Source of the DNA: Fimenecus sp045613585
GTDB taxonomy: Bacteria; Bacillota; Clostridia; Oscillospirales; Acutalibacteraceae
Direction: 5' to 3'
Length of the DNA stretch: 38,753 nucleotides
Assembly (NCBI GenBank): GCA_045613585.1
Contig: JAZLBG010000032.1
Coordinates: 1-38,753, forward strand
Shown in pieces: positions 22,285 to 30,775 of this stretch. Position 1 is the stretch's first letter; every line of letters starts with the position of its first letter. A model generated the notes under the pieces. It saw nothing but the letters and a program-made list of their open reading frames with translations. It searched no databases and was not told the origin of the DNA. A program made the position numbers and the translations under genes.

Positions 22285-24717
22285 TTATATTTTCTTTAAT
22301 CTGTCAAGATTCTTAATAAGGTTTGGAATACCCTTAAAGATAACTTTAAGACCCTTACCAAGTTTATCTTCGTGAATAATCATAATAAGACCTTGTGCCA
22401 TTTCAGGGCTGAAAAGACCGAAACTCATTGAAATAAAGTTCTTGATTGGAAGCTGAGTAGCAACTGCACCAGCCATTGTATCAGCACCAAGAAGTTTAAT
22501 GAGAAGACGATAAATTCTGCCACCCCATTTGCTGTCTTGTGAATCTTCAATAGTGTTAAGAACTGTAAATGGAGCAGTCTTATCTCTTGTTGATGGTGGT
22601 AATTCCTTACCGTAAACAGCCTTGAATGCATCAGCACTTACATTCATAACATCTGCACCATAGTAGCAAGGAGCAGTAGCTTTATAGTCAGGAATTTCAG
22701 CTTCAACAGTTGACTCAACATTAATTGTTGCTTCAAGTTTAATATCACGGCTTGATGCACCAACTAAAATCTTAAATTCACCGCTTTCAACGTGCCAATC
22801 GTTAATGTTTACATTGTAGTAAGCAAATGCACGTTTGTCGAGAGTGATTTCAACTTCTTTTTCTTCACCTGCTTTTAAGAATACCTTCTTAAAGCCTTTA
22901 AGTTCTTTAACAGGACGATAAATTGTGCTTTCAACGTCATTTACATAAAGCTGAGCAACTTCTGCACCGTCAACATCACCTGTGTTCTTAACTTTAAATG
23001 AAACTGTAACTGTGTCAGTATCGAGAATTTTATCAGCAGAAACTTTAATGTCACTATATTCAAATGTTGTGTATGAAAGACCAAAACCAAATGGGAATGC
23101 AACTTCCTTATTTGCTGTGTCATAGTATTTGTAGCCTACATATACGCTTTCTCTGTGTTCAACAGAAACTGTTGTACCAGGGAAGTAGTTGTAGCTTGAG
23201 TTATCAGAAAGTGCTAATGGATATGTTTCGCTAAGTTTACCACTTGGGTTAACGTCACCAAAAAGAATATCACAAACTGCACTGCCACCAGCCTGACCTG
23301 TAAGGAACATATTAAGAATTGCAGGAACTTTATCAGCCCAAGGCATTTCGATAGCTGCACCACCTGAAAGTACAACAACTGTGTTAGGATTTGCTTTAAG
23401 CACTTCCTCAACAAGCACATTGTGCATTGGTGGAATTGAAAGGTGATGTCTGTCAGCACCTTCTGTTTCATATTCGTCAGTAAGACCAACAAATACTACT
23501 GCAACATCTGCATTCTTTGCTGCTTCTTTAGCTTCAAGAATAAGGTTCATTGCTTTCTTTTCTTTGCATTTCTTGAGTTCATAACCTCTTGAGAATGAAA
23601 GGTTAATGCCCATATCTTTCATTGTCTGGTATGCATTATCAAGTTTGATTGGGTTAATAAGTGATGAACCTGCGCCCTGATAACGAGGTGTATGTGCCAT
23701 TTCACCAATAAGAGCAACTTTAGCATCTTTCTTAAGTGGAAGAACATTGTTGTCATTCTTCATAAGAACCATACACTGGCTTGCAATTTCACGAGCAAGC
23801 TTATGGTGAGCATCACTGTCATAAGTATATGTACCGCCAAGAACTGGTTCAGCTTTCTTTGTAAGTTCAATAATCTTATCAACTGCTGCATCAAGAACAG
23901 CAACATCAAGAGAACCGTCATTTACTGCATCAATAATAAGCTTTGTACCAATACCTGAAGATGTTGGCATTTCGATTTCCTGACCTGCAATAAGTCCAGG
24001 AACTCTTTCGTTTTCTGCGCCCCAGTCAGTAATAACAACGCCTTCATAACCCCAATCGTCACGAAGAACATCAGTAAGCAACCATTTGTTTTCAGCAGCA
24101 TAAGTGCCATTAAGTCTGTTATATGAATTCATTACAGTCCAAGGCTGTGACTTCTTAACTGCAATTTCAAATGGAAGAAGATATGTTTCGCGAAGTGTTC
24201 TTTCGTCAACAACCGCATTAACTGTCATACGACGAGTTTCTTGGTTGTTAGCAGCATAGTGTTTAAGAGAAGTACCAATACCCTTACTCTGAACACCATT
24301 GATAAACGCTGCAGACATTTCACCTGCAAGAAGACCATCTTCTGAGAAATATTCAAAGTTACGTCCGCAAAGAGGTGAACGTCTAATGTTTGTACCAGGT
24401 CCTAAAAGCACATTAACCTGTTCTTTTCTACATTCGTCGCCAAGTGCTTCACCCATTTTGTAGATAAGGTCAGTATCCCATGAGCAAGCAGTAGCAGATG
24501 CTGTTGGGAAACAAATTGCAGGTAATCCTTTCAAAACATCTGTGTTTTGCTCAGGGTCACCTTTTTTACGGATACCATGAGGTCCGTCGTTAAGGCTGAT
24601 TGACTTAATGCCAACTCTTTCTACAGGTTGGCTGTGCCAGTAATCAAGACCATCGCACATACTTGCTTTTTCTTCAAGTGTCATCTGTGCGATAATGTCA
24701 GCGTGTTTAAGAGCCAT
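22285..24717 (-). CDS. Glycoside hydrolase family 3 beta-glucosidase-type enzyme
   Basis: 810 aa. Domain order: (beta/alpha)8 barrel with DGPHGIR (44-50), KHYAANNQE (152-160) and the nucleophile D231 in VITDWGAENE; an alpha/beta sandwich with GGAAIEMPW; a fibronectin III-like domain (about 570-680, with VAQLYV and ELKGFKKV). After these comes a further ~120 residues ending in a Lys-rich amphipathic stretch (GLKVIFKGIPNLIKNL). No signal peptide: a cytoplasmic enzyme releasing sugars, probably glucose or xylose, from imported glycosides. Start ATG preceded by AAAGGAGAAAG. It is 46 bases downstream of rmuC and may be co-transcribed with it. Confidence 0.92.
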   Translation of the reverse strand: MALKHADIIAQMTLEEKASMCDGLDYWHSQPVERVGIKSISLNDGPHGIRKKGDPEQNTDVLKGLPAICFPTASATACSWDTDLIYKMGEALGDECRKEQVNVLLGPGTNIRRSPLCGRNFEYFSEDGLLAGEMSAAFINGVQSKGIGTSLKHYAANNQETRRMTVNAVVDERTLRETYLLPFEIAVKKSQPWTVMNSYNRLNGTYAAENKWLLTDVLRDDWGYEGVVITDWGAENERVPGLIAGQEIEMPTSSGIGTKLIIDAVNDGSLDVAVLDAAVDKIIELTKKAEPVLGGTYTYDSDAHHKLAREIASQCMVLMKNDNNVLPLKKDAKVALIGEMAHTPRYQGAGSSLINPIKLDNAYQTMKDMGINLSFSRGYELKKCKEKKAMNLILEAKEAAKNADVAVVFVGLTDEYETEGADRHHLSIPPMHNVLVEEVLKANPNTVVVLSGGAAIEMPWADKVPAILNMFLTGQAGGSAVCDILFGDVNPSGKLSETYPLALSDNSSYNYFPGTTVSVEHRESVYVGYKYYDTANKEVAFPFGFGLSYTTFEYSDIKVSADKILDTDTVTVSFKVKNTGDVDGAEVAQLYVNDVESTIYRPVKELKGFKKVFLKAGEEKEVEITLDKRAFAYYNVNINDWHVESGEFKILVGASSRDIKLEATINVESTVEAEIPDYKATAPCYYGADVMNVSADAFKAVYGKELPPSTRDKTAPFTVLNTIEDSQDSKWGGRIYRLLIKLLGADTMAGAVATQLPIKNFISMSFGLFSPEMAQGLIMIIHEDKLGKGLKVIFKGIPNLIKNLDRLKKI

Positions 24718-24763
24718 AATTCTTTCTCCTTTTTATAAAGTATAAAATTACTTAACGTTTCTA

Positions 24764-26071
24764 TTATATATCAACACTATCGGTTTCGTCAAATAAAAGT
24801 TTTTCAGCCGATACTGTATCAATTGCTTCAATGTTTTTGAGCTTTCTTTGAATGAACAGATTTTTGCGCTCTGCATCTTCCAATGTTTTACCTGCTTCGT
24901 CAACTTTTTTCTTTGCTTTTGCAAGTAAATCACCGAATTTTTCATATTGTGCTTTTGCTGCGCCAAGAATTTCGCGTACTTCATTAGCTTTCTCATTAAT
25001 AGCAATAGTTTTAAAGCCCATTGAAAGAGAATTAAGAAGAGCGGTAATTGTTGAAGGACCTGCAATCATAATGTTATAGTCATTCTGAAGCTTTTCAGGA
25101 AGTCCTGTTCTTGAAGATGCAATTTCTGCATAAAGACCTTCAGTTGCAAGGTACATAATTGCAAAAGGTGTAGTGTCAGGCACGTGAATATATTTTGCAA
25201 TAGATTTTGCTTCACTTACAACTCTCTTTTCAAGTTCATTGCGGGCAACTTTTACTGCATCAGCATCTGCGCGGTCAGCAGCGTCACAAAGTCGCACATA
25301 ATCTTCCATAGGGAATTTTGAGTCAACTGGTAAGAAAATATCTTTGCCATCTTTGTCGCTTGACGGAATACGAATTGCAAATTCAACGCGGTCAAGTGAG
25401 CCAGGTACAGTTGCAAGATTTTTCTCATACATATTAGGTATTGTCTGGTCTAAAATACCTTCTAATTGCACTTCTGCCCAAGTACCACGAGCCTTAACAT
25501 TTGTAAGTACGCGGTTAAGTGCAGTAACATTTTCAGTAACACCTGTTGAAAGCTTTTGCATTTCACCAAGAGATTTATAAAGATTTTCAAGCTGGTCAGA
25601 AACTGTTTTAAACGAAGAATTAAGACGGGTTGTAAGTGTTGCAGTAAGTTTTTCGTCAACAGTAACTCGCATTTCTTCAAGTTTCTTTTCATTAGACTCT
25701 TGCATTTTTGTAATTGATGCTTCAAGAGTTTTGTTTTGCTTGTCATTTTGCTCTGCGTTTTTTTCGCTCATAGTAACAAGCATTTCATTCATTTTTTCGC
25801 GATGCTCGAAATTACCTTTGTTCATATTGTCAATTCTTGTTGACATATCTTCAAGACTCTTTTTAACGTCTTCACGGATTTCCTTGTTTGAGTTTTGATT
25901 TTCAACACGGATTCTGTGAAATTCATCACCCATATTTTTATTTATGTAATCAATTTTTTGTTCTAATGCAATATTGCCACTAGTGTTTTTTGTATTTTTA
26001 AGTACAACAAAAAGAATAGCAACAGAAATAATTGAAATAACAATAGAAATAATCAATAAAATATCTGTCAT
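24764..26071 (-). CDS. rmuC: DNA recombination protein RmuC
   Basis: 435 aa with an N-terminal membrane helix (about 3-24), a long coiled coil (about 30-180, many Glu/Lys/Gln heptads) and a PD-(D/E)XK-like RmuC domain: RGTWAEVQLEGILDQ near residue 195, then LPVDSKFPMEDY and PFAIMYLATEGLYAEI. RmuC limits inversions at short repeats in E. coli; its nuclease activity is inferred from the fold. An AGGAGTG box precedes the ATG. The gene is divergent from the binding-protein gene. Confidence 0.93.
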   Translation of the reverse strand: MTDILLIISIVISIISVAILFVVLKNTKNTSGNIALEQKIDYINKNMGDEFHRIRVENQNSNKEIREDVKKSLEDMSTRIDNMNKGNFEHREKMNEMLVTMSEKNAEQNDKQNKTLEASITKMQESNEKKLEEMRVTVDEKLTATLTTRLNSSFKTVSDQLENLYKSLGEMQKLSTGVTENVTALNRVLTNVKARGTWAEVQLEGILDQTIPNMYEKNLATVPGSLDRVEFAIRIPSSDKDGKDIFLPVDSKFPMEDYVRLCDAADRADADAVKVARNELEKRVVSEAKSIAKYIHVPDTTPFAIMYLATEGLYAEIASSRTGLPEKLQNDYNIMIAGPSTITALLNSLSMGFKTIAINEKANEVREILGAAKAQYEKFGDLLAKAKKKVDEAGKTLEDAERKNLFIQRKLKNIEAIDTVSAEKLLFDETDSVDI

Positions 26072-26211
26072 ATAAGATTTTCACTCCTATTATGTAAAAT
26101 ATATACCTTATTATACCAAAATAATATAATAAAAGATAGTTTTTTATAAAAATTTTTATGAAAATATAGAACTATTTCTATTTTTTTGTTATACTGTATT
26201 TGGTGAATAAA

Positions 26212-27795
26212 ATGATTAAAAGAATTATTGCTCTCTTTTGTGCAGTTATATTGATTTTAACTTGCTTTGCATCTTGCAAAAAAGAGGAAACTACAAATAA
26301 ATTTTTTGCTTGCGGAATAACTCAGATGCCACAGTATTTTGACCCGCAAATTGCAGAAAGTGTAAGCGAAAAAATGATAGCTATCAATACTTTTGATGGC
26401 CTTTTTAAGCTTGATGAAAATAACAAACCACAAAAATGCGCAGTAAAAGATTATAAAGTTTCATCTGATGGTCTTACTTATACTTTTTATCTTCGTGATG
26501 ATATGCAATATTTCATTTCAGGAGATGTAGAGGATTTTCTCGCAGAAAAAGGTGTATCTATCAATAAAAAAGTTACGGCTTATGATTTTGCTTTTGGAAT
26601 AATTCGTGGATTACTTCCAGAAACTGATGCGCCAGATTTCTCACTTTTAAGTGTAATTAAAAATGCAGAAAAAATTCATAAAGGTGAAATGAACAGCAGT
26701 GAGGCGGGCGTTAGAGTAATTAATGACTATACTCTTGAAATTACTCTTGAAAGAAAAGACGCCAACTTCCTTTATGCACTCACTCAACCTGTGTCATTCC
26801 CTTGTAATCAGCAGTTCTTTGAAGTTACTGCAGGCAGATATGGTTTAGACGAAGAATACATAATTTCAAATGGCGGGTTTTATCTTTCTTCAATAAGTGA
26901 AGAAAAAAATGTGGTTATTAATAAAAACACAGAGTATACTGGTGCTTTTATGCCAATTCCGTCAGGTGTAGGTTTTTATCTTAATGAAACAACACTTGAT
27001 ATTGCTCAAAAAGTTAACGATGGCACTTATGATGCAGGCTTTTTCTATGAAGATGCCGATAAAGACGAGTTAGGTCGTTCAGTTGTTAAAACAGAGCTTA
27101 AAAATGTGGCTTGTTCACTTGTTTTTAATATGGCTGATGAAACTATACAGAATAATGCTTTAAGAACAGGTCTTGTTTCTTGTGTTGATGTTTCTGCTAT
27201 AACTAAAAATCCGTTAAAAGCAGTGTTGCCATCATATTATGGGGTAGATAACAGTAAAGTTGAAACTGTTTCATATAACATTAAAAATGCGCGAAATAAT
27301 ATGATTAAAGCTTTTGAGGAATTAAATATTAAAACTCTTGATATAGAAATACTTTGCACTTCAAAATATGAAGATACAGCAAAAGCTCTTGTAAACAACT
27401 GGCAGAAAAACATTGGTGTTGAGCTTAATGGTATTGTTACAGTCCTTGAAGAAAAAGATTTTAATAAGCGTCTTGCAAGTGATGATTTCCAAGTGGCAAT
27501 TTCTTCATTGACTGTTGATAGCAATAATCCGACAGAGTTTTTATCAATATTTACAACTGATAACGAAAAGAATATTATGAATTACACTTCTGACGAATTT
27601 GACAGACTTGTGAACGATTTAAAAGTGTCACAAACTAGTGAAAAAACAATTTATTGTCAAAGCTACTTGCTTAAAAATGCAGTTATGTTACCGCTTTATG
27701 AAGAGACTACAACTTATGCAGTACACAAAGATGTAAGTGGCATTTATTTCAGTGGTGACAGTGAAAATCTTTATTTCTATAAGGGTCAAAAATAA
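26212..27795 (+). CDS. Peptide-type ABC transporter substrate-binding lipoprotein (SBP_bac_5)
   Basis: 527 aa from the ATG at 26212, with a GGTGA box five bases upstream. The N-terminus is a lipoprotein signal: MIKR, a hydrophobic core, and the lipobox FASC with C22. Then comes the OppA/MppA-type fold: MPQYFDPQIAESVS, TFDGLFKLDENN, VKDYKVSSDGLTYTFYLRD and TAYDFAFGIIRGL, and a C-terminal NYTSDEFDRLV and AVMLPLYEETTTYAV. It should bind oligopeptides or similar ligands outside the cell. No permease or ATPase genes are next to it, so it must either serve a transporter encoded elsewhere or act as a sensor. Confidence 0.88.
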   Translation: MIKRIIALFCAVILILTCFASCKKEETTNKFFACGITQMPQYFDPQIAESVSEKMIAINTFDGLFKLDENNKPQKCAVKDYKVSSDGLTYTFYLRDDMQYFISGDVEDFLAEKGVSINKKVTAYDFAFGIIRGLLPETDAPDFSLLSVIKNAEKIHKGEMNSSEAGVRVINDYTLEITLERKDANFLYALTQPVSFPCNQQFFEVTAGRYGLDEEYIISNGGFYLSSISEEKNVVINKNTEYTGAFMPIPSGVGFYLNETTLDIAQKVNDGTYDAGFFYEDADKDELGRSVVKTELKNVACSLVFNMADETIQNNALRTGLVSCVDVSAITKNPLKAVLPSYYGVDNSKVETVSYNIKNARNNMIKAFEELNIKTLDIEILCTSKYEDTAKALVNNWQKNIGVELNGIVTVLEEKDFNKRLASDDFQVAISSLTVDSNNPTEFLSIFTTDNEKNIMNYTSDEFDRLVNDLKVSQTSEKTIYCQSYLLKNAVMLPLYEETTTYAVHKDVSGIYFSGDSENLYFYKGQK

Positions 27796-28250
27796 TGAAA
27801 AAAGGCAAAAGTTTATATATACTGATATCGTGGATTTTGGTGCTGCTATGTATGGGAATTATCTTTTTGTTATCAGCACAAAATGGCGAAGAATCATCAG
27901 AATTGAGTGGCTCATTTGTTATGAAGTTGTTGAATTTGTTGGGTATAAATATTGACGAGGGAGTGTTAAGAACAATTGCTCATTGTCTTGAGTTTATGGG
28001 ACTTTCACTTCTTGTGTTTAATGCAGTATATTCAACGTGGAAAATTAACCTTACTCCTATAATTGCTTTTTTAGGAACAGTAGTTTATGCAATAACTGAT
28101 GAAATTCATCAAATTTTTGTTCCTGACAGAGCCTTTCAATTCAGTGATATTTTAGTTGATAGCGCAGGTGCTTTGATAGGTGTCACAGTATCTGCTGTAA
28201 TATTAAAAATTATACTTAAGAAAAGAGGAAATATAAATGGCAATACTTAA
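27795..28250 (+). CDS. VanZ family protein
   Basis: 151 aa with four hydrophobic segments, two flanking the conserved core. The family signature DEIHQIFVPDRAFQFSDILVDSAGALIG-like region (roughly 95-125) contains the Glu, His, Gln, Arg and Asp typical of VanZ. VanZ raises teicoplanin resistance in enterococci by an unclear mechanism; stand-alone homologues like this are common in Clostridia and are not evidence of resistance. Its ATG overlaps the stop of the binding protein by one base and its end overlaps the DUF1015 gene by 14 bases. Confidence 0.85.
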   Translation: MKKGKSLYILISWILVLLCMGIIFLLSAQNGEESSELSGSFVMKLLNLLGINIDEGVLRTIAHCLEFMGLSLLVFNAVYSTWKINLTPIIAFLGTVVYAITDEIHQIFVPDRAFQFSDILVDSAGALIGVTVSAVILKIILKKRGNINGNT

Positions 28251-29478
28251 ACCTTTTAAGGCGGTTAGACCTAAAGACGAATACGCAAGTCAAGTTGGTG
28301 CTTTACCTTATGATGTTATGAATTCAGAAGAAGCAAGAGAAATGGTAAAGGGAAAGCCATATTCATTCTTGCATGTTGATAAAGCAGAAGTTGATTTGCC
28401 ACAGGGCATTGATATTTATTCAGCCGAAGTGTATGAAAAAGCAAAAGAAAATCTTGACGCTTTAAGTGAAAATGGCATTTGCAAGCAAGATGAAAAACCA
28501 ATGCTCTATATTTATCGCCAAATTATGAATGGCCGTGAGCAAACAGGCATTGTAGGTTGCACCGCAGTTGACGATTACATTGATAATATAATCAAAAAGC
28601 ACGAATTTACAAGAGCCGATAAAGAGGCAGACCGCATTCGTCACGTTGATACTCTTGATGCCAATACAGGTCCCATTTTCTTGACACATCGCGAAAACAA
28701 AACTGTTTCAGACATTACAGAAAACTGGAAAAACACTCACACACCTTGCTATGACTTTGTCAGTGATGATGGTGTTTCACAAACAGTATGGGTAATTGAT
28801 GACGACACAGTTATTGATACTCTCGTTAAAGAATTCCAAGAAATTCCATATCTTTATATTGCTGATGGTCACCATAGATGCGCTTCTGCAGTGCGCGTAG
28901 GTGAGAGAAGACGTGGAGATGGGGAATATGATAAGGATGCAGAATTCAATTTCTTCCTTTCAGTTGTTTTCCCTTGTGACCAGTTGAAAATTATGGATTA
29001 CAATCGTGTAATGGCTGACCTTAACGGAAATACAAGTGAAGAATTCATTGAAAAACTGGGTGAAAAGTTCATTGTTGAAGAAGCAACTGTGAGCCCATAT
29101 GCCCCTGAAGAACGCCATACTTTTGGTATGTATCTTGATAATAAGTGGTATAAGGTGACTGCAAAACCAGAGTTTATTAATGAAAATGACCCTGTTGAGT
29201 GTCTTGATGTTTCAATACTTCAAAACAACCTTATCACACCAATTCTCAATATTACTGACCCACGAACAGATAAACGAATTGACTTTGTTGGTGGCATTCG
29301 TGGTTTGGGTGAACTTGAAAGACGTGTTGCAGAGGGTATGCGCCTTGCATTTGCTATGTATCCTACATCACTTAACGAACTTATGGATATTGCGGATGCA
29401 GGTCAGGTTATGCCACCAAAATCAACCTGGTTTGAACCAAAGTTGTTATCAGGTCTTTTCATTCATAAGCTTTCATAA
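28237..29478 (+). CDS. DUF1015 family protein
   Basis: 413 aa, soluble. Diagnostic segments: KPFKAVRPKDEYAS at the N-terminus, ALPYDVMNSEEAREM, the central IADGHHRCASAVRVGERR and the C-terminal FVGGIRGLGELERRV and MPPKSTWFEPKLLSGLFIHKL. The family belongs to the ParB/sulfiredoxin-like superfamily and has no established reaction; the HHR motif suggests phosphate or nucleotide chemistry. As I recall it often neighbours serine-biosynthesis genes in Clostridia, but none are present here. GAGGAAA box before the ATG within the vanZ end. Confidence 0.9.
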   Translation: MAILKPFKAVRPKDEYASQVGALPYDVMNSEEAREMVKGKPYSFLHVDKAEVDLPQGIDIYSAEVYEKAKENLDALSENGICKQDEKPMLYIYRQIMNGREQTGIVGCTAVDDYIDNIIKKHEFTRADKEADRIRHVDTLDANTGPIFLTHRENKTVSDITENWKNTHTPCYDFVSDDGVSQTVWVIDDDTVIDTLVKEFQEIPYLYIADGHHRCASAVRVGERRRGDGEYDKDAEFNFFLSVVFPCDQLKIMDYNRVMADLNGNTSEEFIEKLGEKFIVEEATVSPYAPEERHTFGMYLDNKWYKVTAKPEFINENDPVECLDVSILQNNLITPILNITDPRTDKRIDFVGGIRGLGELERRVAEGMRLAFAMYPTSLNELMDIADAGQVMPPKSTWFEPKLLSGLFIHKLS

Positions 29479-29798
29479 TGAACAAATTACCAAAAAGAAA
29501 GAGTTTAAGGTTAAAAGAATATGATTATTCTCAAAATGGTTGCTACTTTGTAACTATGTGTGTTAAAGATAAACGCCATTTATTAGCACACTACAAGTCT
29601 AAAAAAGAAATTGTAGGGGCGGGTCTCCTGTCAAGAGTATGATTGTATACAACCCAAAAATATTGGGAGCTAACTGGTGACAAAAATGATGTTTTATGGC
29701 AACGAGGTTATATTGACCACATAATACGAAATCAAACGGATTTTGAATATCATTGGAACTACATTGAATACAATGCATTAAAAGAATATAATGAGTAG
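29478..29798 (+). pseudogene. Decayed REP-associated tyrosine transposase (Y1_Tnp, IS200-like)
   Basis: Two pieces of one transposase. First, 29478-29642, 54 codons: KLPKRKSLRLKEYDYSQNG, then YFVTMCVKDKRHLL, the start of the RAYT family. Second, about 29657-29798 in another frame: YWELTGDKNDVLWQRGYIDH, then IIRNQTDFEYHWNYIEYN, the C-terminal end containing the helix that normally follows the catalytic Tyr region. The central part, with the HUH histidines, is missing. Between the pieces the frame passes through EIVGAGLLSRV encoded by TAGGGGCGGGTCTCC, which resembles the REP-type palindromes elsewhere in this window. The start codon overlaps the DUF1015 stop. Confidence 0.85.
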
Positions 29799-29821
29799 AG
29801 CAGGGAAACCTGCTCTTTTTG
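29797..29821 (+). terminator. Terminator after the transposase remnant
   Basis: Stem AGAGCAGG (29797-29804) with CCTGCTCT (29809-29816), GAAA tetraloop, then TTTTTG. It presumably now ends the binding protein-VanZ-DUF1015 transcript. Confidence 0.88.
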
Positions 29822-29902
29822 TTGTCATTTTGCATAAAAATACACAGTTTGTTTTGTGAAATTGTGCCAAAGGTAGAAAGTCAAAAATTTAACGATATTT
29901 CA

Positions 29903-29931
29903 TTGACTTTGCTTTTTGTATATAGTAATAT
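29903..29931 (+). promoter_or_regulatory. Sigma-A promoter of the YczE-type gene
   Basis: TTGACT (29903-29908), 17-base spacer, TAATAT (29926-29931). It lies inside a longer open frame that could start at 29916, which argues for the later start at 29994. Confidence 0.65.
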
Positions 29932-29993
29932 ATGACAAAACAAGCGATAAATACTTGTGCAAAATATACAAAGAAAAGGCGAATACACTAACA

Positions 29994-30722
29994 ATGGCAA
30001 AAATTTTAAAACAAATGAACTTAATCAACTTAATATCTCAAAAAGATGGCGCAAAAAGAATGGCAATAATGTTTATGAGCATTTTGCTTATGGGCTTTGC
30101 AGTTTCTGTTTTTTCATATTCTGGAATGGGTGTTGACCCATTTACTGCACTTAATATGAGTGTCAGCGCAAAACTTGGAATGAGTTTTGGATTTTATCAG
30201 ATGTGCGTAAATGGTGTTGTACTCATATTGGTTGCACTTACTGCACAAAAACTTATAAATATTGGCACAATAGTAAATATGGTTGGCGTTGGTTATGTGT
30301 GTGAATTCTTCACAAGCATTTATAATCAGTTTTTACCACAAGAAAATTCTTTTGGTGTAAGACTTGTGCTTATGGCATCAGGCGTATTTCTTTTAAGTCT
30401 TTCAGCATCACTTTATTTTAATTGTAACCTTGGTGTTTCACCATATGATGCACTTGGATTTGTAATGGAAGACAAAACAAAACTTAAATACAGATGGTGC
30501 AGAGTTGCAACAGACCTTGTGTGTACTGCAATAGCATTTGTTCTTGGTGGCCCAATAGGTATTGGCACAGTGGTTACAGCATTTTTTATGGGACCTGTAA
30601 TCTCATTCTGTGATAACTCAATTTCAAAGAAAGTGTTAGAGGCAAAATACAAATTCGTTCGCCATTTTACAGTTATCAGATATTACGATTTAAGTTATAT
30701 TCAAGGTAATCGTGTAGCTTAA
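29994..30722 (+). CDS. YczE/YitT family membrane protein
   Basis: 242 aa from the ATG at 29994 (MAKILKQM), chosen because the promoter overlaps the longer frame; no strong ribosome site is visible, so a start at MNLINL is possible. About five to six hydrophobic segments. The YczE pattern appears twice: FSYSGMGVDPFTALNM in the first half and FNCNLGVSPYDALGF in the second, an internal duplication with a Gly-Val-(Asp/Ser)-Pro motif each time. GPIGIGTVVTAFFMGPVI follows. Function is unknown; in Bacillus yczE lies beside surfactin regulation. Monocistronic, convergent with the radical SAM gene. Confidence 0.82.
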   Translation: MAKILKQMNLINLISQKDGAKRMAIMFMSILLMGFAVSVFSYSGMGVDPFTALNMSVSAKLGMSFGFYQMCVNGVVLILVALTAQKLINIGTIVNMVGVGYVCEFFTSIYNQFLPQENSFGVRLVLMASGVFLLSLSASLYFNCNLGVSPYDALGFVMEDKTKLKYRWCRVATDLVCTAIAFVLGGPIGIGTVVTAFFMGPVISFCDNSISKKVLEAKYKFVRHFTVIRYYDLSYIQGNRVA

Positions 30723-30737
30723 AAAGATAAAAATTAA

Positions 30738-30770
30738 TCCCACAGTCCATAATGGATTGTGGGATTTTTT
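30738..30770. terminator. Shared bidirectional terminator
   Basis: TCCCACAGTCCA (30738-30749) pairs with TGGATTGTGGGA (30753-30764), one G-U pair, followed by T6 on the right and preceded by an A-rich stretch on the left. It separates the convergent YczE-type and radical SAM genes and can serve both. Confidence 0.88.
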
Positions 30771-30775
30771 ATAAC

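Noticed and set aside
24748..25065. Antisense and alternative-frame ORFs over rmuC, GH3, pflB and others
   Set aside because: They lie wholly within well-conserved genes, have odd composition (rows of Leu/Gln or Ser/Thr) and no ribosome sites or family motifs.
27795..28250. Glycopeptide resistance gene vanZ
   Set aside because: VanZ-family proteins are widespread and there is no vanHAX or vanRS nearby, so no resistance claim is made.
29916..29993. Earlier start for the YczE-type gene
   Set aside because: The promoter -10 box lies within this stretch, so a message could not include it.
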